From: Prevotellaceae bacterium
Lineage (GTDB): Bacteria > Bacteroidota > Bacteroidia > Bacteroidales > Bacteroidaceae
Direction of reading: 5' to 3'
Length of the DNA stretch: 19,131 bases
Assembly (NCBI GenBank): GCA_015257125.1
Contig: JABZKU010000037.1
Coordinates: forward strand, 1-19,131
Shown: positions 6,760-14,455 of the stretch, piece by piece
Layout: every line of letters begins with the position of its first letter
Numbering within the stretch: the stretch's first letter is position 1
Notes under the pieces: generated by a model
Seen by the model: only the letters and a program-made list of their open reading frames with translations
Told to the model about the DNA's origin: nothing
Database searches by the model: none
Program-made: the position numbers and the translations under genes

Positions 6760-9700
6760 TCAGAGAATGCGGATCTGCGCGCTACCACCGCTGCCGTGGC
6801 GTTCGACACGGATTTGCGGTGCAATCTGCGTGCGGATTTGTTCGGTGTGGCTCACCACACCCACCTTGCGTCCCTGCCCGGCTTCGAGGGCCGAGAGGGT
6901 GGTGAGCACGAGATCGAGCGATTCTTCGTCGAGATTGCCAAATCCTTCATCGATGAAGAGACTGCCGATGTTGAGGGTGCTGCTCGAGAGCGAAGCCAAG
7001 CCCAGTGCGAGCGCGAGGGAGACAATGAAGGTCTCGCCGCCCGAGAGGGAGTGGACAAATCGGTGCTCGTCGAGCATATCGTGGTCGATGACTTCGAGGG
7101 CGAGGGTGCCTTTGAGGACATTGAGCTGATAGCGCGAGGTGAGTCGGCGGAGGTGATGATTGGCGTGCTCAACGAGGAAGGAGAAAGTGAGGGTTTGCGC
7201 CAAATCACGGAATCGTTTGCCGTCGGCCGAGCCGAACAACTCGTGGAGTCTGCCCCACTCTTCGGCGTTGTTGCGCGCCTTGTCGATTTTCTTATTGTAG
7301 TTTTCGGCTTCGCGCAGGCTCTCTTCGTGTCGCTGTATGCGGCGTCGCTGTTCGCCCACGGCTTCGCGTTGGCGATTCAGTTCGTCATTGAGTTGCGTGC
7401 GCTGTGCCATGAGGACATTGAGGTCCATTTCCACGGGATCGCCGTCGGCCGCTTCGTGGTTGATGCGGGCAGCCTGCGCTTCAAGTTCGAGATAGCGCTT
7501 TTGGGCGCGCTCTCTGTTTTGCTCGGCGATGAGTTTCGCTTCGCGGCGCTCGTCGAGGAGTCCGCGGAGGGCTTTCCAGTCGCGCGGGTCGGCAAAGATT
7601 TCGCTCAACTCGGCCATTTGCAGCGGCGTGTGGTTGCTGTTGAATTGCGTGATGGCGACATCGAGTTCGAGGGCCACGGCACGGCGGTTTTCGTCGTTGC
7701 GAATGGCTTCGTTGCGCTGGTTTTCCTGCTGTCCCTCAAGGAGATGGAGGTTAGATTGTGCCTCTCTGTAAGCCGTTTGTGCCGTTTCGAAGAGAGCGGT
7801 TTGCTCCTTGATGCGCTCTTGCAGGCTCTGGGTGAGTTGTGCAGGCGTATATTCTCCGAAGAGTCGGCGGAGGCGGTCGTTTCGTTCGCCAATGCTCTCG
7901 CGATAGCGGTCTCTTTCCTCGCGTCGGGTGTTGACTTCTGCGCGTTCGCTTTCGAGGCGCGTGTTGAGGAAGTCGATTTGTCCGTCGAGCAGGGCTTGTC
8001 GGTTCTCACCGTCCTCAATGCCTTGGTTCACCGCGTTCCAATCGTTGTAGAGTTCGGTGAGTCGCTTGCAATAACTGTCGACTTCGCCTTCCTCCCAGCC
8101 GGTGAGGGTGAGAATTTGGTCGAGGTCCTTGTAGAGTTGCGCCTGTCTGGCGTCGGTCTCTCGGAGGGCATTCTGCGTGTTGTCGAGACTTTGGTAGAGC
8201 ACGCGCAGATCGACTTCGAGTTTCTCGGTGTTCTTTTTGCTTTCGGTGAGTTGTTCGTCGATTTGTTCGATTTCGGCCGAAAGTCCTGCGATGGCGTTGC
8301 TGTGATTCTCGAAGTGAACGATCTGTTGTTCGATATCGTCCACTTTTTGTTGCATGGAGTCGAGGAGCATGTCGACGGTGGTGAATCGGGCATCGCGGTT
8401 CACGCCGGGGGAGCAGTCCTTGAACGAGGGATCGAGGTCGGCAAAGTGCTGCCAGTCGCTTTCAAGATCGGTTTGCTGCGAGGTGAGCCGTTTCATCGTG
8501 GTCTGTTCGCTGACGAGTTCGGCTTCTCTCGACGAGATTTCGAGGCTCAGTTTTTCGCGCTGCGCCGCTTTGGCGTTGAAGTTGGCCTTGGCGTCGTTGT
8601 ACTCGCGTTCGAGTTGTGTTTGTGTCTCGCCGGAATACTGCGCCACCTCGGTGTGATAGGGATGGTGGGCGCTTCCGCAGACGGGACAGGGCATGCCCTC
8701 TTTGAGTTCTCGGCGCAATTTTTTGATTTCCGAGATTTGCGAGAGCGTGTAGGCGCGTTCGAGTTGCAAAAAGCGTTCGCGGAGGGTGATTTCCTCCATT
8801 TCCACGCGGCGATGTTCGGTTTTGAACTGTTCGAGTTTGCGGGTGTGTCGCTCGATGTCGGCGCGCAGGTTGTCGATCTGCTGGTAGCCCTGCACAATGT
8901 GTTGCCAACTGCGTTTGGCTTCTTTGAGCGAAGCGTGTTTTTGCTTGGCTTCGTTGAGCGTGCGGTGGAGATAGGAGGCCTCGAGTCCGCCGATGGCTTT
9001 GCGATGCACGAGCACGGCGGCGCGCAGGGCCTCTTTGCGGTCTTCGAGTGCGCCGCGTTTGCGGGTGGCCTCCTCAAAGGTGGCTTGCATCTCCGAGCGT
9101 CGGCGCGAGTCCTCGTCGTGTTTGAGATGGAGGAACTTGTTTTCGCGCACCACCTCGGCAAAGATCTGCAGTCGCTCGTTGACCATTTGGAAGCGCTCGA
9201 AGGTGCTGTGGTGATTTTCGAGCTCTTGTCGGCGGAGTCTGAGGGCTTCGAGCTGGCGTTTGAGTTGCTGTTGTTCCTCGTTGCGCTTTTGGAGCTCGTT
9301 GTCGCGTTCGGCCACCTTTTTCATGGCGACTTCGAGCAGGGCGGCGGCATGGTCTCCGGCTTCGGCGAGGCGTTTGATTTCTCCCTCGATGGCGTGCCCC
9401 TCGGCAATGTCGGGTTGTTTGTGGCGGAGCTGTTCTTCAGCGCCGTTTTTGCGTTCGCGCGCCGTGTTGAACTGCTGTTCGGCACGTTCGAGGAGTTGTC
9501 TTTGCTCAGCGGCGCGGCGGGCGAGTTCGGTTTCGGCTTCTTTGATGCCGTCGCCCACCTCTTTGAGAGCACGGAGCTGTTCGAATCGGGTGCGGAAGGG
9601 CTGTACTGCGTCATAGCGCTCGAGTTTCAATTCGTCGCCGCGCAGCACGAGGAGTTGTCGGTTGGCTTCGTCGAAAGCCTGTGAGGCGTTGCGCAGTTCA

Positions 9701-10536
9701 GTCTCGGCGGCGTTGTGCTGTTCGTGCCAACGAATGGTTTCTTCGAGGTGAAGTGCGCGTTTTTCGAGGTGGAGAATTTCGGTGTCGAAGAGAGCGATGC
9801 GCTCATTCGTCTCTCGCAGTTCCGCTTCGAGGAGCTGTCCTTGTGCGGTGGCCTCGCGTTGTGCCGAAAGGAGGTTCACTTCCGCTTCGGCCTCTTTGGT
9901 GAGCGTGAAGATGCGCTTGGAAATCTCGGAGTAGATGTCCGTTCCGGTGAGTTTTTCGAGGAGCGCACTCTTGTCGGCATGGCGGGCTTTGAGGAAGTTG
10001 GCAAAGCTGTTTTGCGCCAAGATGACGGTGCGCGAAAACTGCGCATAGTCCAGTCCCACCGCCTGTTCGATGGCCTGTTGAGTCTCGGTGATGCCGCTGG
10101 CGATGAGCGTGAGTTGTCCGCGGTTGGAGACGGTGCTGAGCGAGCGTTCGGCTTTATTGAGATGGCCGTTGCGATTCACGCGTACTTTCCACTCCGCTTC
10201 GTAGCGTTCGCCGCTCGAATTGACAAATCTGACGCGTGCCCATCCCTCGTCGGTGCCTTTTCTGAGGAAAGAGCGGGCGTCTTGCGGCGAAAGTTCGGGC
10301 ATATTTTCTGCGGCGTCTTCGCGTTGGTCTTGCGAGAGTCGTTCCACGTTTTCGAGTCGTGGGGCTTTGCCGTAGAGTGCCAGACACACTGCGTCGAGGA
10401 GTGTGCTTTTGCCGGCTCCCGTGTCGCCGGTGATGGCAAAAAGTCCGGCCGACCTGAGCGGTTCGGCGGTGAAGTCGATGGTATGTGTGCCTGCAAGCGA
10501 GGTGAGGTTGTGCAGGGCGATGAGTTCGATGGTCAT
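6760..10536 (-). CDS. sbcC: Exonuclease SbcC (Rad50-like SMC ATPase)
   Basis: 1258 aa. SbcC is the ATPase of the SbcCD complex, which binds DNA ends and hairpins, opens them and processes double-strand breaks. Walker A GDTGAGKST is at residues 37-45. Two long Glu/Gln/Arg-rich coiled-coil arms flank a zinc hook CPVC at residues 617-620, almost exactly mid-protein. The ABC signature LSGGE starts near 1164, Walker B with its catalytic Glu (FIDEGFGNLDEESL) near 1194-1207, and the switch His (VVSHTEQI) follows. It is longer than the E. coli protein (about 1050 aa), the excess being in the arms. ATG 10536 gives the usual ATPase N-terminus (MTIELIALHNLTS). It lies 8 nt after sbcD and is surely cotranscribed. 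A large open frame on the opposite strand is a codon-bias shadow. Confidence 0.96.
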   Translation of the reverse strand: MTIELIALHNLTSLAGTHTIDFTAEPLRSAGLFAITGDTGAGKSTLLDAVCLALYGKAPRLENVERLSQDQREDAAENMPELSPQDARSFLRKGTDEGWARVRFVNSSGERYEAEWKVRVNRNGHLNKAERSLSTVSNRGQLTLIASGITETQQAIEQAVGLDYAQFSRTVILAQNSFANFLKARHADKSALLEKLTGTDIYSEISKRIFTLTKEAEAEVNLLSAQREATAQGQLLEAELRETNERIALFDTEILHLEKRALHLEETIRWHEQHNAAETELRNASQAFDEANRQLLVLRGDELKLERYDAVQPFRTRFEQLRALKEVGDGIKEAETELARRAAEQRQLLERAEQQFNTARERKNGAEEQLRHKQPDIAEGHAIEGEIKRLAEAGDHAAALLEVAMKKVAERDNELQKRNEEQQQLKRQLEALRLRRQELENHHSTFERFQMVNERLQIFAEVVRENKFLHLKHDEDSRRRSEMQATFEEATRKRGALEDRKEALRAAVLVHRKAIGGLEASYLHRTLNEAKQKHASLKEAKRSWQHIVQGYQQIDNLRADIERHTRKLEQFKTEHRRVEMEEITLRERFLQLERAYTLSQISEIKKLRRELKEGMPCPVCGSAHHPYHTEVAQYSGETQTQLEREYNDAKANFNAKAAQREKLSLEISSREAELVSEQTTMKRLTSQQTDLESDWQHFADLDPSFKDCSPGVNRDARFTTVDMLLDSMQQKVDDIEQQIVHFENHSNAIAGLSAEIEQIDEQLTESKKNTEKLEVDLRVLYQSLDNTQNALRETDARQAQLYKDLDQILTLTGWEEGEVDSYCKRLTELYNDWNAVNQGIEDGENRQALLDGQIDFLNTRLESERAEVNTRREERDRYRESIGERNDRLRRLFGEYTPAQLTQSLQERIKEQTALFETAQTAYREAQSNLHLLEGQQENQRNEAIRNDENRRAVALELDVAITQFNSNHTPLQMAELSEIFADPRDWKALRGLLDERREAKLIAEQNRERAQKRYLELEAQAARINHEAADGDPVEMDLNVLMAQRTQLNDELNRQREAVGEQRRRIQRHEESLREAENYNKKIDKARNNAEEWGRLHELFGSADGKRFRDLAQTLTFSFLVEHANHHLRRLTSRYQLNVLKGTLALEVIDHDMLDEHRFVHSLSGGETFIVSLALALGLASLSSSTLNIGSLFIDEGFGNLDEESLDLVLTTLSALEAGQGRKVGVVSHTEQIRTQIAPQIRVERHGSGGSAQIRIL

Positions 10537-10544
10537 GCCGGCGT

Positions 10545-11780
10545 TTATTTGTCGATGGAGTTAACGGCTATGTTGAATCTTTCGACGAGCGCATCGGGCA
10601 TTTCGTTGCCGTAGCGCGCGGAATAGTATTGTTTGGCGATATCGATGGGCGCCAACTTGTGGAGTGAGTTTTCGATCGTGGGTTGTGTGGCGTTGCCCTC
10701 GCGCAGTTCGCGTTGCGTTGCGGTGGTGATGCGGCAAAACTTCACGGCTTTTTGCTCAATGATCTCGCCGATGCGTCGCCGCAGCTCCGGTTCGGGCTGT
10801 GAGAGGCGGATGCTGATCTCGAGATAGGGGTAAGCGTTGCGATCGTCGTCGGCTTTGGCCTCGGGCAGCGCGCGGAGTCGCTGAAGTGCCTCTTCCGGAT
10901 CGAGCGAACCGCGTTCGGGCAGGCTCAACAAGCGGCAGAGGGGCGAATAAGGCAGGGCGGTGGCTTGCACACGGCCTTTCTCGTCGATCTCGACGAGCTG
11001 TACCGAGCGTTTGTAGTCGCGTTCGCTAAAAGAGAGGGCGAGCGAACTGCCGGCGTAGCGCACATTGGCGCAGTCGCCCACGGCTTGAGCGCGGTGGATG
11101 TGGCCGAGTGCCACGTAGGCGTAGTTTTTTCCCATCGCACCGACCTCCACCATGTCTTGTCCGCCCACCACGAGGCGTTCGCTGTGTTCCTGTTCTTGAA
11201 TCAGCGCGCCGTGGGCATAGAAATGCGCGGCCACCATAACGGGCAGGCGCTTGAATTCCGTTTTTTTCAGGCGCTTGTCCAGGTTGGTCAGGTAGTGTCG
11301 GATGCCTTCTTGCACCGAGAGTCCGGTGGGATAGTCGGAGGGTCGGAGGAAAGGCAGGGCGAAGCACACCACCTCGGCCGTGTTCGATCCGCGAGGGGCG
11401 AGGGGCAAAATCATTCGTTCGAAGTAGGGTTCGCCTTCAGCGTCCTTCCACACCGTGCCGCGCACATAGATATTGTGCATGCGCAGCAATTCCTCCCCCG
11501 CTTCGAGGCGTGCGCCCGAATCGTGGTTGCCGGCAATGAGTACGATGCTCATGCCGGGATGTTCTACCGAAAGATGGGTGAGGAAATCGTAGAAAAGTCG
11601 TTGTACCTCGGCGGAGGGATTCGGTCCGTCGAAGATGTCGCCGCTCACAATGAGGGCGTCGGGCTGTTGGGCTACGATGGTGTCGCGCAACCAGCCGAAG
11701 AAGTGGCGGTGTTCAGCCACACGATGGTGGCGGTGAAAGACGTTGCCGAGGTGCCAATCGGCGGTGTGAATGATTTTCAT
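10545..11780 (-). CDS. sbcD: Exonuclease subunit SbcD (Mre11-like nuclease)
   Basis: 411 aa. SbcD is the metallophosphoesterase nuclease subunit of SbcCD (Mn-dependent 3'-5' exonuclease and hairpin endonuclease). The five phosphoesterase motifs are complete: DWHLG (D8, H10), GDIFD (D48), GNHDS (N85, H86), His186 in AAHFYAHGA, and GHIH (H227, H229). The remaining C-terminal part fits the capping domain and the SbcC-binding segment. Start ATG 11780 gives the canonical MKIIHTADWHLG N-terminus. It is the first gene of the sbcDC operon, followed after 8 nt by sbcC, and divergent from ptb across a 358-bp gap. Confidence 0.96.
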   Translation of the reverse strand: MKIIHTADWHLGNVFHRHHRVAEHRHFFGWLRDTIVAQQPDALIVSGDIFDGPNPSAEVQRLFYDFLTHLSVEHPGMSIVLIAGNHDSGARLEAGEELLRMHNIYVRGTVWKDAEGEPYFERMILPLAPRGSNTAEVVCFALPFLRPSDYPTGLSVQEGIRHYLTNLDKRLKKTEFKRLPVMVAAHFYAHGALIQEQEHSERLVVGGQDMVEVGAMGKNYAYVALGHIHRAQAVGDCANVRYAGSSLALSFSERDYKRSVQLVEIDEKGRVQATALPYSPLCRLLSLPERGSLDPEEALQRLRALPEAKADDDRNAYPYLEISIRLSQPEPELRRRIGEIIEQKAVKFCRITTATQRELREGNATQPTIENSLHKLAPIDIAKQYYSARYGNEMPDALVERFNIAVNSIDK

Positions 11781-11799
11781 CGGGGATGCTGAGGTTGGA

Positions 11800-11821
11800 G
11801 TCGACGCAAAACGGCGTCGAC
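11800..11821. repeat. Inverted repeat in the sbcD leader
   Basis: A perfect 8-bp dyad, GTCGACGC / GCGTCGAC, with a 6-nt spacer. It lies 20-41 nt upstream of the sbcD ATG and just at the start site predicted from the upstream promoter. It could be an operator or a 5'-end stem-loop; no regulator is identifiable. Confidence 0.45.
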
Positions 11822-11825
11822 AAGG

Positions 11826-11856
11826 CGAATTTACGTTTTTCTCTCAAAACTGCCAA
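11826..11856 (-). promoter_or_regulatory. Predicted sbcDC promoter
   Basis: Minus-strand TTG (11856-11854), a 20-bp spacer, then TAAATTCG (11833-11826), one mismatch from TAnnTTTG. The predicted leader is about 40 nt. The correct spacing supports it despite the imperfect -7 element. Confidence 0.4.
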
Positions 11857-11992
11857 AAACTGATGCGCGTTTTCCGTCCGCCTTTCGGCGCGGTGTCGGC
11901 ACGGGGCGTGAAGTTTCGGTCGATTGCTGTCAGCTTGCCGTGTGCGGGCGGGTGTTTTCGTCGAAGGAAAGGTGCTCAGATTGCCCATAAAT

Positions 11993-12014
11993 ACGTTTTT
12001 CGTGCAGAAAACGT
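11993..12014. promoter_or_regulatory. Inverted repeat / candidate operator upstream of ptb
   Basis: ACGTTTT / AAAACGT with an 8-nt spacer, ending 9 bp before the -33 TTG of the ptb promoter. Its core TTTTCGTGCAGAAAA is nearly identical to 5502-5516. The position suits an activator site; this is inference. Confidence 0.35.
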
Positions 12015-12023
12015 CCTCGAATG

Positions 12024-12054
12024 TTGGAATATGCCGCAAATCTGTTTAAGTTTG
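12024..12054 (+). promoter_or_regulatory. Predicted ptb-buk promoter
   Basis: TTG (12024-12026), a 20-bp spacer, then TAAGTTTG (12047-12054) followed by C: an excellent Bacteroidetes promoter. The start site should be near 12061, giving a leader of nearly 80 nt. Confidence 0.7.
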
Positions 12055-12138
12055 CAGCGCAAAAAAGTCGTTTCGCCCGTGCTTTTCAGTGTGTTGTGAA
12101 CGCGTTTTTGTTTTTCTTCCGCCTATAAAATTGTCACC

Positions 12139-13065
12139 ATGTCCCTTTCCGTCCGTTCGTTCCCCGAATTGCGCAGCCGCCTCACCGCTACGGGTCGCCG
12201 TGTGCGCGTTGTGGTGTGTCGTCCCGCCGACGCCCACACCCTACAAGCCGTGCTCGAAAGTGTGCGGCTTGGTTTTGTCCATGCCCTCTTGGTGGGCGAG
12301 TACGATGCCGCCACCCTCGCCGCCGCGCCCCCCGAGGTGCGCGCCGAAGTGGAGTGCGTGCCGGCCGCCGATGCCGCCGACGCCATGCAACGCGCCGTGC
12401 AGTTGGTGCACGACGGCGAAGGCGATGTGCTCATGAAGGGCTTGGTCAACAGCGACGACCTCTTGCGCCACATTCTCAACAAGACCTACGGCTTGCGCCC
12501 CGCGGGCGCCGTCATCACCCACGCCTCGGCCGTGTCGCTCCCCGGCTTCGACCACCTCGTGGTGCTGAGCGATGTGGCCGTCATCCCCTACCCCACACTC
12601 GAACAGCGCGCCGCGCAACTCGATTATACCATCGCTCTCTCGCGCACCCTCGGCACCGCCTGTCCGCGTGTGGCCTTGCTGCACTGCACCGAGAAGGTGA
12701 GTGAGGCCTTTCCCGTGACGCTCGACTACGTTGAACTCTGTCGTCGCGCCGCCGCCGGCGAGTGGGGCGAAGTGCTCGTCGACGGGCCGCTCGATCTCCT
12801 CTGCGCGCTCTCGCCCGAGGGCTTGGTCGACAAAGGGCTGGAAAGTCCGCTTGAAGGGCGCGCCGACGTGCTGATCGTCCCCGACATCGAAGCCGGCAAT
12901 GTGCTTTACAAAACCCTCGGCCTGCTCGTTCCCGGTGCGCGCTTCGCTTCCCTGCTCTGCGGCACCACGCATCCCGTCGTGCTCACCTCGCGCGGTGATT
13001 CTGTCGACGTGAAAATCGACAGTTTGGCGCTCGCTGCCCTCCGCGTATTGGCTGGCGCTTGCTGA
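12139..13065 (+). CDS. ptb: Phosphate butyryltransferase
   Basis: 308 aa, the usual length for the butyryltransferase branch of phosphate acyl-/acetyltransferases. It converts acyl-CoA (butyryl-, isobutyryl- or isovaleryl-CoA) plus phosphate to acyl-phosphate and CoA. Family features seen are the DVLMKGLVNSDDLLRHILNK block, the VITHASAVSLPGF and LSDVAVIPYPTLEQR segments, and LIVPDIEAGNVLYKTLG near the C-terminus. The immediately downstream butyrate kinase supports the butyryltransferase assignment over phosphotransacetylase. Substrate chain length cannot be read from sequence; in anaerobic Bacteroidales such pairs are often thought to serve branched-chain amino acid fermentation (inference). 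No thiolase, acyl-CoA dehydrogenase or 2-oxoacid oxidoreductase gene is nearby. Start ATG 12139 follows a short A/T-rich leader without a Shine-Dalgarno sequence. Confidence 0.88.
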   Translation: MSLSVRSFPELRSRLTATGRRVRVVVCRPADAHTLQAVLESVRLGFVHALLVGEYDAATLAAAPPEVRAEVECVPAADAADAMQRAVQLVHDGEGDVLMKGLVNSDDLLRHILNKTYGLRPAGAVITHASAVSLPGFDHLVVLSDVAVIPYPTLEQRAAQLDYTIALSRTLGTACPRVALLHCTEKVSEAFPVTLDYVELCRRAAAGEWGEVLVDGPLDLLCALSPEGLVDKGLESPLEGRADVLIVPDIEAGNVLYKTLGLLVPGARFASLLCGTTHPVVLTSRGDSVDVKIDSLALAALRVLAGAC

Positions 13066-13108
13066 AAACTCCCCCACCGCTCATCCCCTCACCCCCGTCT
13101 TCCCTCCT

Positions 13109-14185
13109 ATGTCCTCCACGCTTCGCAAGATTCTGGTCATCAATCCCGGCTCCACCAGCACCAAAGTGGCAGTTTATCACGACGAGCGCCCTTTGCTCGT
13201 CAAAACCATCAGTTACACTGCCGGCGAACTGGCACAATTTACCGACTGTTTCGCGCAGCTCCCCATGCGTCGCGATACCCTGCTCAGTACTTTGGCGGCC
13301 GAAGGCATCGCCTTCGATTTCGATGCCATCATTGCGCGCGGCGGTCTCACGCATCCCATTCCCGCCGGGGTCTATGCGGTGAACGAAGCCATGTTGCGCG
13401 ACACGCGCTCGGCCGTTCGTCAGCACGTGTGTAACCTCGGTTGCCACATCGCGGCGGCGCTCGCTGCGCAACTGCCGGCCTGTATGGCCTTGGTGGCCGA
13501 TCCCGAGATCGTCGACGAGATGTTGCCCGAGGCGCACGTCTGCGGCAGTCCTGAAATGCCGCGCGTCAGCGTCTGGCACGCCCTCAATCAGCGCGCCACC
13601 GCCCGCCGTCATGCCAAAATTCAGGGCGTGCGCTACGAAGATCTCAACCTCGTCATTGCCCACATGGGAGGCGGCATCACCGTCGGGGCGCATCGTCTCG
13701 GCAAGTGCATCGATGTGAACAATGGTTTGGACGGCGACGGCCCCTTCTCGCCCGAACGCGCCGGTACCCTCCCCGCCGCCGACTTGGTGCGGCTGTGTTT
13801 CAGCGGCAAGTGGAGCGAAAGCGAACTTCTCTCGCGCATTGCCGGTCAAGCCGGACTGGTGGCCTGGCTCGGCACGTCGGATGTACGCGAAGTCCTCTCG
13901 CGCATCGAAGCCGGCGACGAGCGTGCGCGGTTGGTACTCGACGCCATGATTTACAGCGTGGCCAAGAGCATCGGCGCACAGGCCGTTGTGCTCTGCGGAA
14001 AGGTCGATGCCATCTTGCTCACCGGCGGTTTGGCGCACGCTGACTACATCACTTCGCGATTGCGTGAGCGCGTGTCGTTCATTGCTCCCATCCACATCTA
14101 TCCCGGCGAGAACGAACTCGAAGCCCTGGCCGAGAATGCGCTGGCCGTGCTGCGCGGCGAGCGCGAAGTGCGCACCTACGTCTAA
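13109..14185 (+). CDS. buk: Butyrate kinase
   Basis: 358 aa, typical for the family. An ASKHA-fold acyl kinase that transfers phosphate from butyryl- or branched acyl-phosphate to ADP, yielding ATP and the free acid. Visible motifs are the phosphate-1 loop INPGSTSTKVAVY near the N-terminus, RGGLTHPIPAGVYAVNEAML, the phosphate-2 segment VIAHMGGGITVGAH, GPFSPERAGTLP, and the adenosine motif ILLTGGLAHAD. It follows ptb with a 43-nt C-rich gap and no promoter, so the two form an operon for substrate-level phosphorylation. A strong hairpin lies 34 nt after the stop. ATG 13109 places the phosphate loop about 10 residues in, as in homologues. Confidence 0.92.
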   Translation: MSSTLRKILVINPGSTSTKVAVYHDERPLLVKTISYTAGELAQFTDCFAQLPMRRDTLLSTLAAEGIAFDFDAIIARGGLTHPIPAGVYAVNEAMLRDTRSAVRQHVCNLGCHIAAALAAQLPACMALVADPEIVDEMLPEAHVCGSPEMPRVSVWHALNQRATARRHAKIQGVRYEDLNLVIAHMGGGITVGAHRLGKCIDVNNGLDGDGPFSPERAGTLPAADLVRLCFSGKWSESELLSRIAGQAGLVAWLGTSDVREVLSRIEAGDERARLVLDAMIYSVAKSIGAQAVVLCGKVDAILLTGGLAHADYITSRLRERVSFIAPIHIYPGENELEALAENALAVLRGEREVRTYV

Positions 14186-14219
14186 CGACTTCCGCCCTTT
14201 CGGCCATCATCACGCACAA

Positions 14220-14256
14220 CAACGCCCCGTTTCCACACTTGGGAAACGGGGCGTTG
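14220..14256. terminator. Terminator-like hairpin after buk
   Basis: A perfect 15-bp stem (CAACGCCCCGTTTCC / GGAAACGGGGCGTTG) around a 7-nt loop, 34 nt after buk. No U-run follows; the plus side continues GTCGGTTATTG. It could also stop transcripts of the converging accessory gene. Confidence 0.7.
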
Positions 14257-14345
14257 GTCGGTTATTGAGCCGAAATAAATAATGGGGAGTTGAAAAGAAA
14301 GTTTGTTCTCCTTCTTGTGTCCCGATAAGGGTTTCACAGGGGCCA

Positions 14346-14453
14346 GTTACATGCCGGTTACATGGCTGATGTATACGATATGCGCTGTTTATAAGGGAAT
14401 TAGCATTCGAAATATGGCTTGTTTAGTCTGCTCAGTTACATGGTAGTTACATG
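14346..14453. repeat. Two pairs of GTTACATG direct repeats
   Basis: GTTACATG occurs at 14346-14353, 14357-14364, 14435-14442 and 14446-14453. In each pair the copies start 11 bp apart, about one helical turn. The last copy ends 2 nt from the stop codon of the accessory gene. The AT-rich DNA between the pairs shows no gene. Confidence 0.6.
14431..14440 (+). repeat. Direct repeat CTCAGTTACA, copy 1
   Basis: An identical 10-mer lies at 15939-15948. The two copies lie on either side of the AT-rich accessory gene, one past its stop and one before its start. They may mark the edges of an inserted segment. Confidence 0.4.
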
Positions 14454-14455
14454 AC

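Noticed and set aside
6679..9684. About 1000-codon plus-strand open frame antisense to sbcC
   Set aside because: Low-complexity Phe/Glu/Ala/Leu composition mirrors the coiled-coil codons of sbcC on the other strand; there is no domain and no promoter.
13066..13108. Separate promoter for buk
   Set aside because: The 43-nt gap is C-rich and has no TAnnTTTG element; cotranscription with ptb is simpler.
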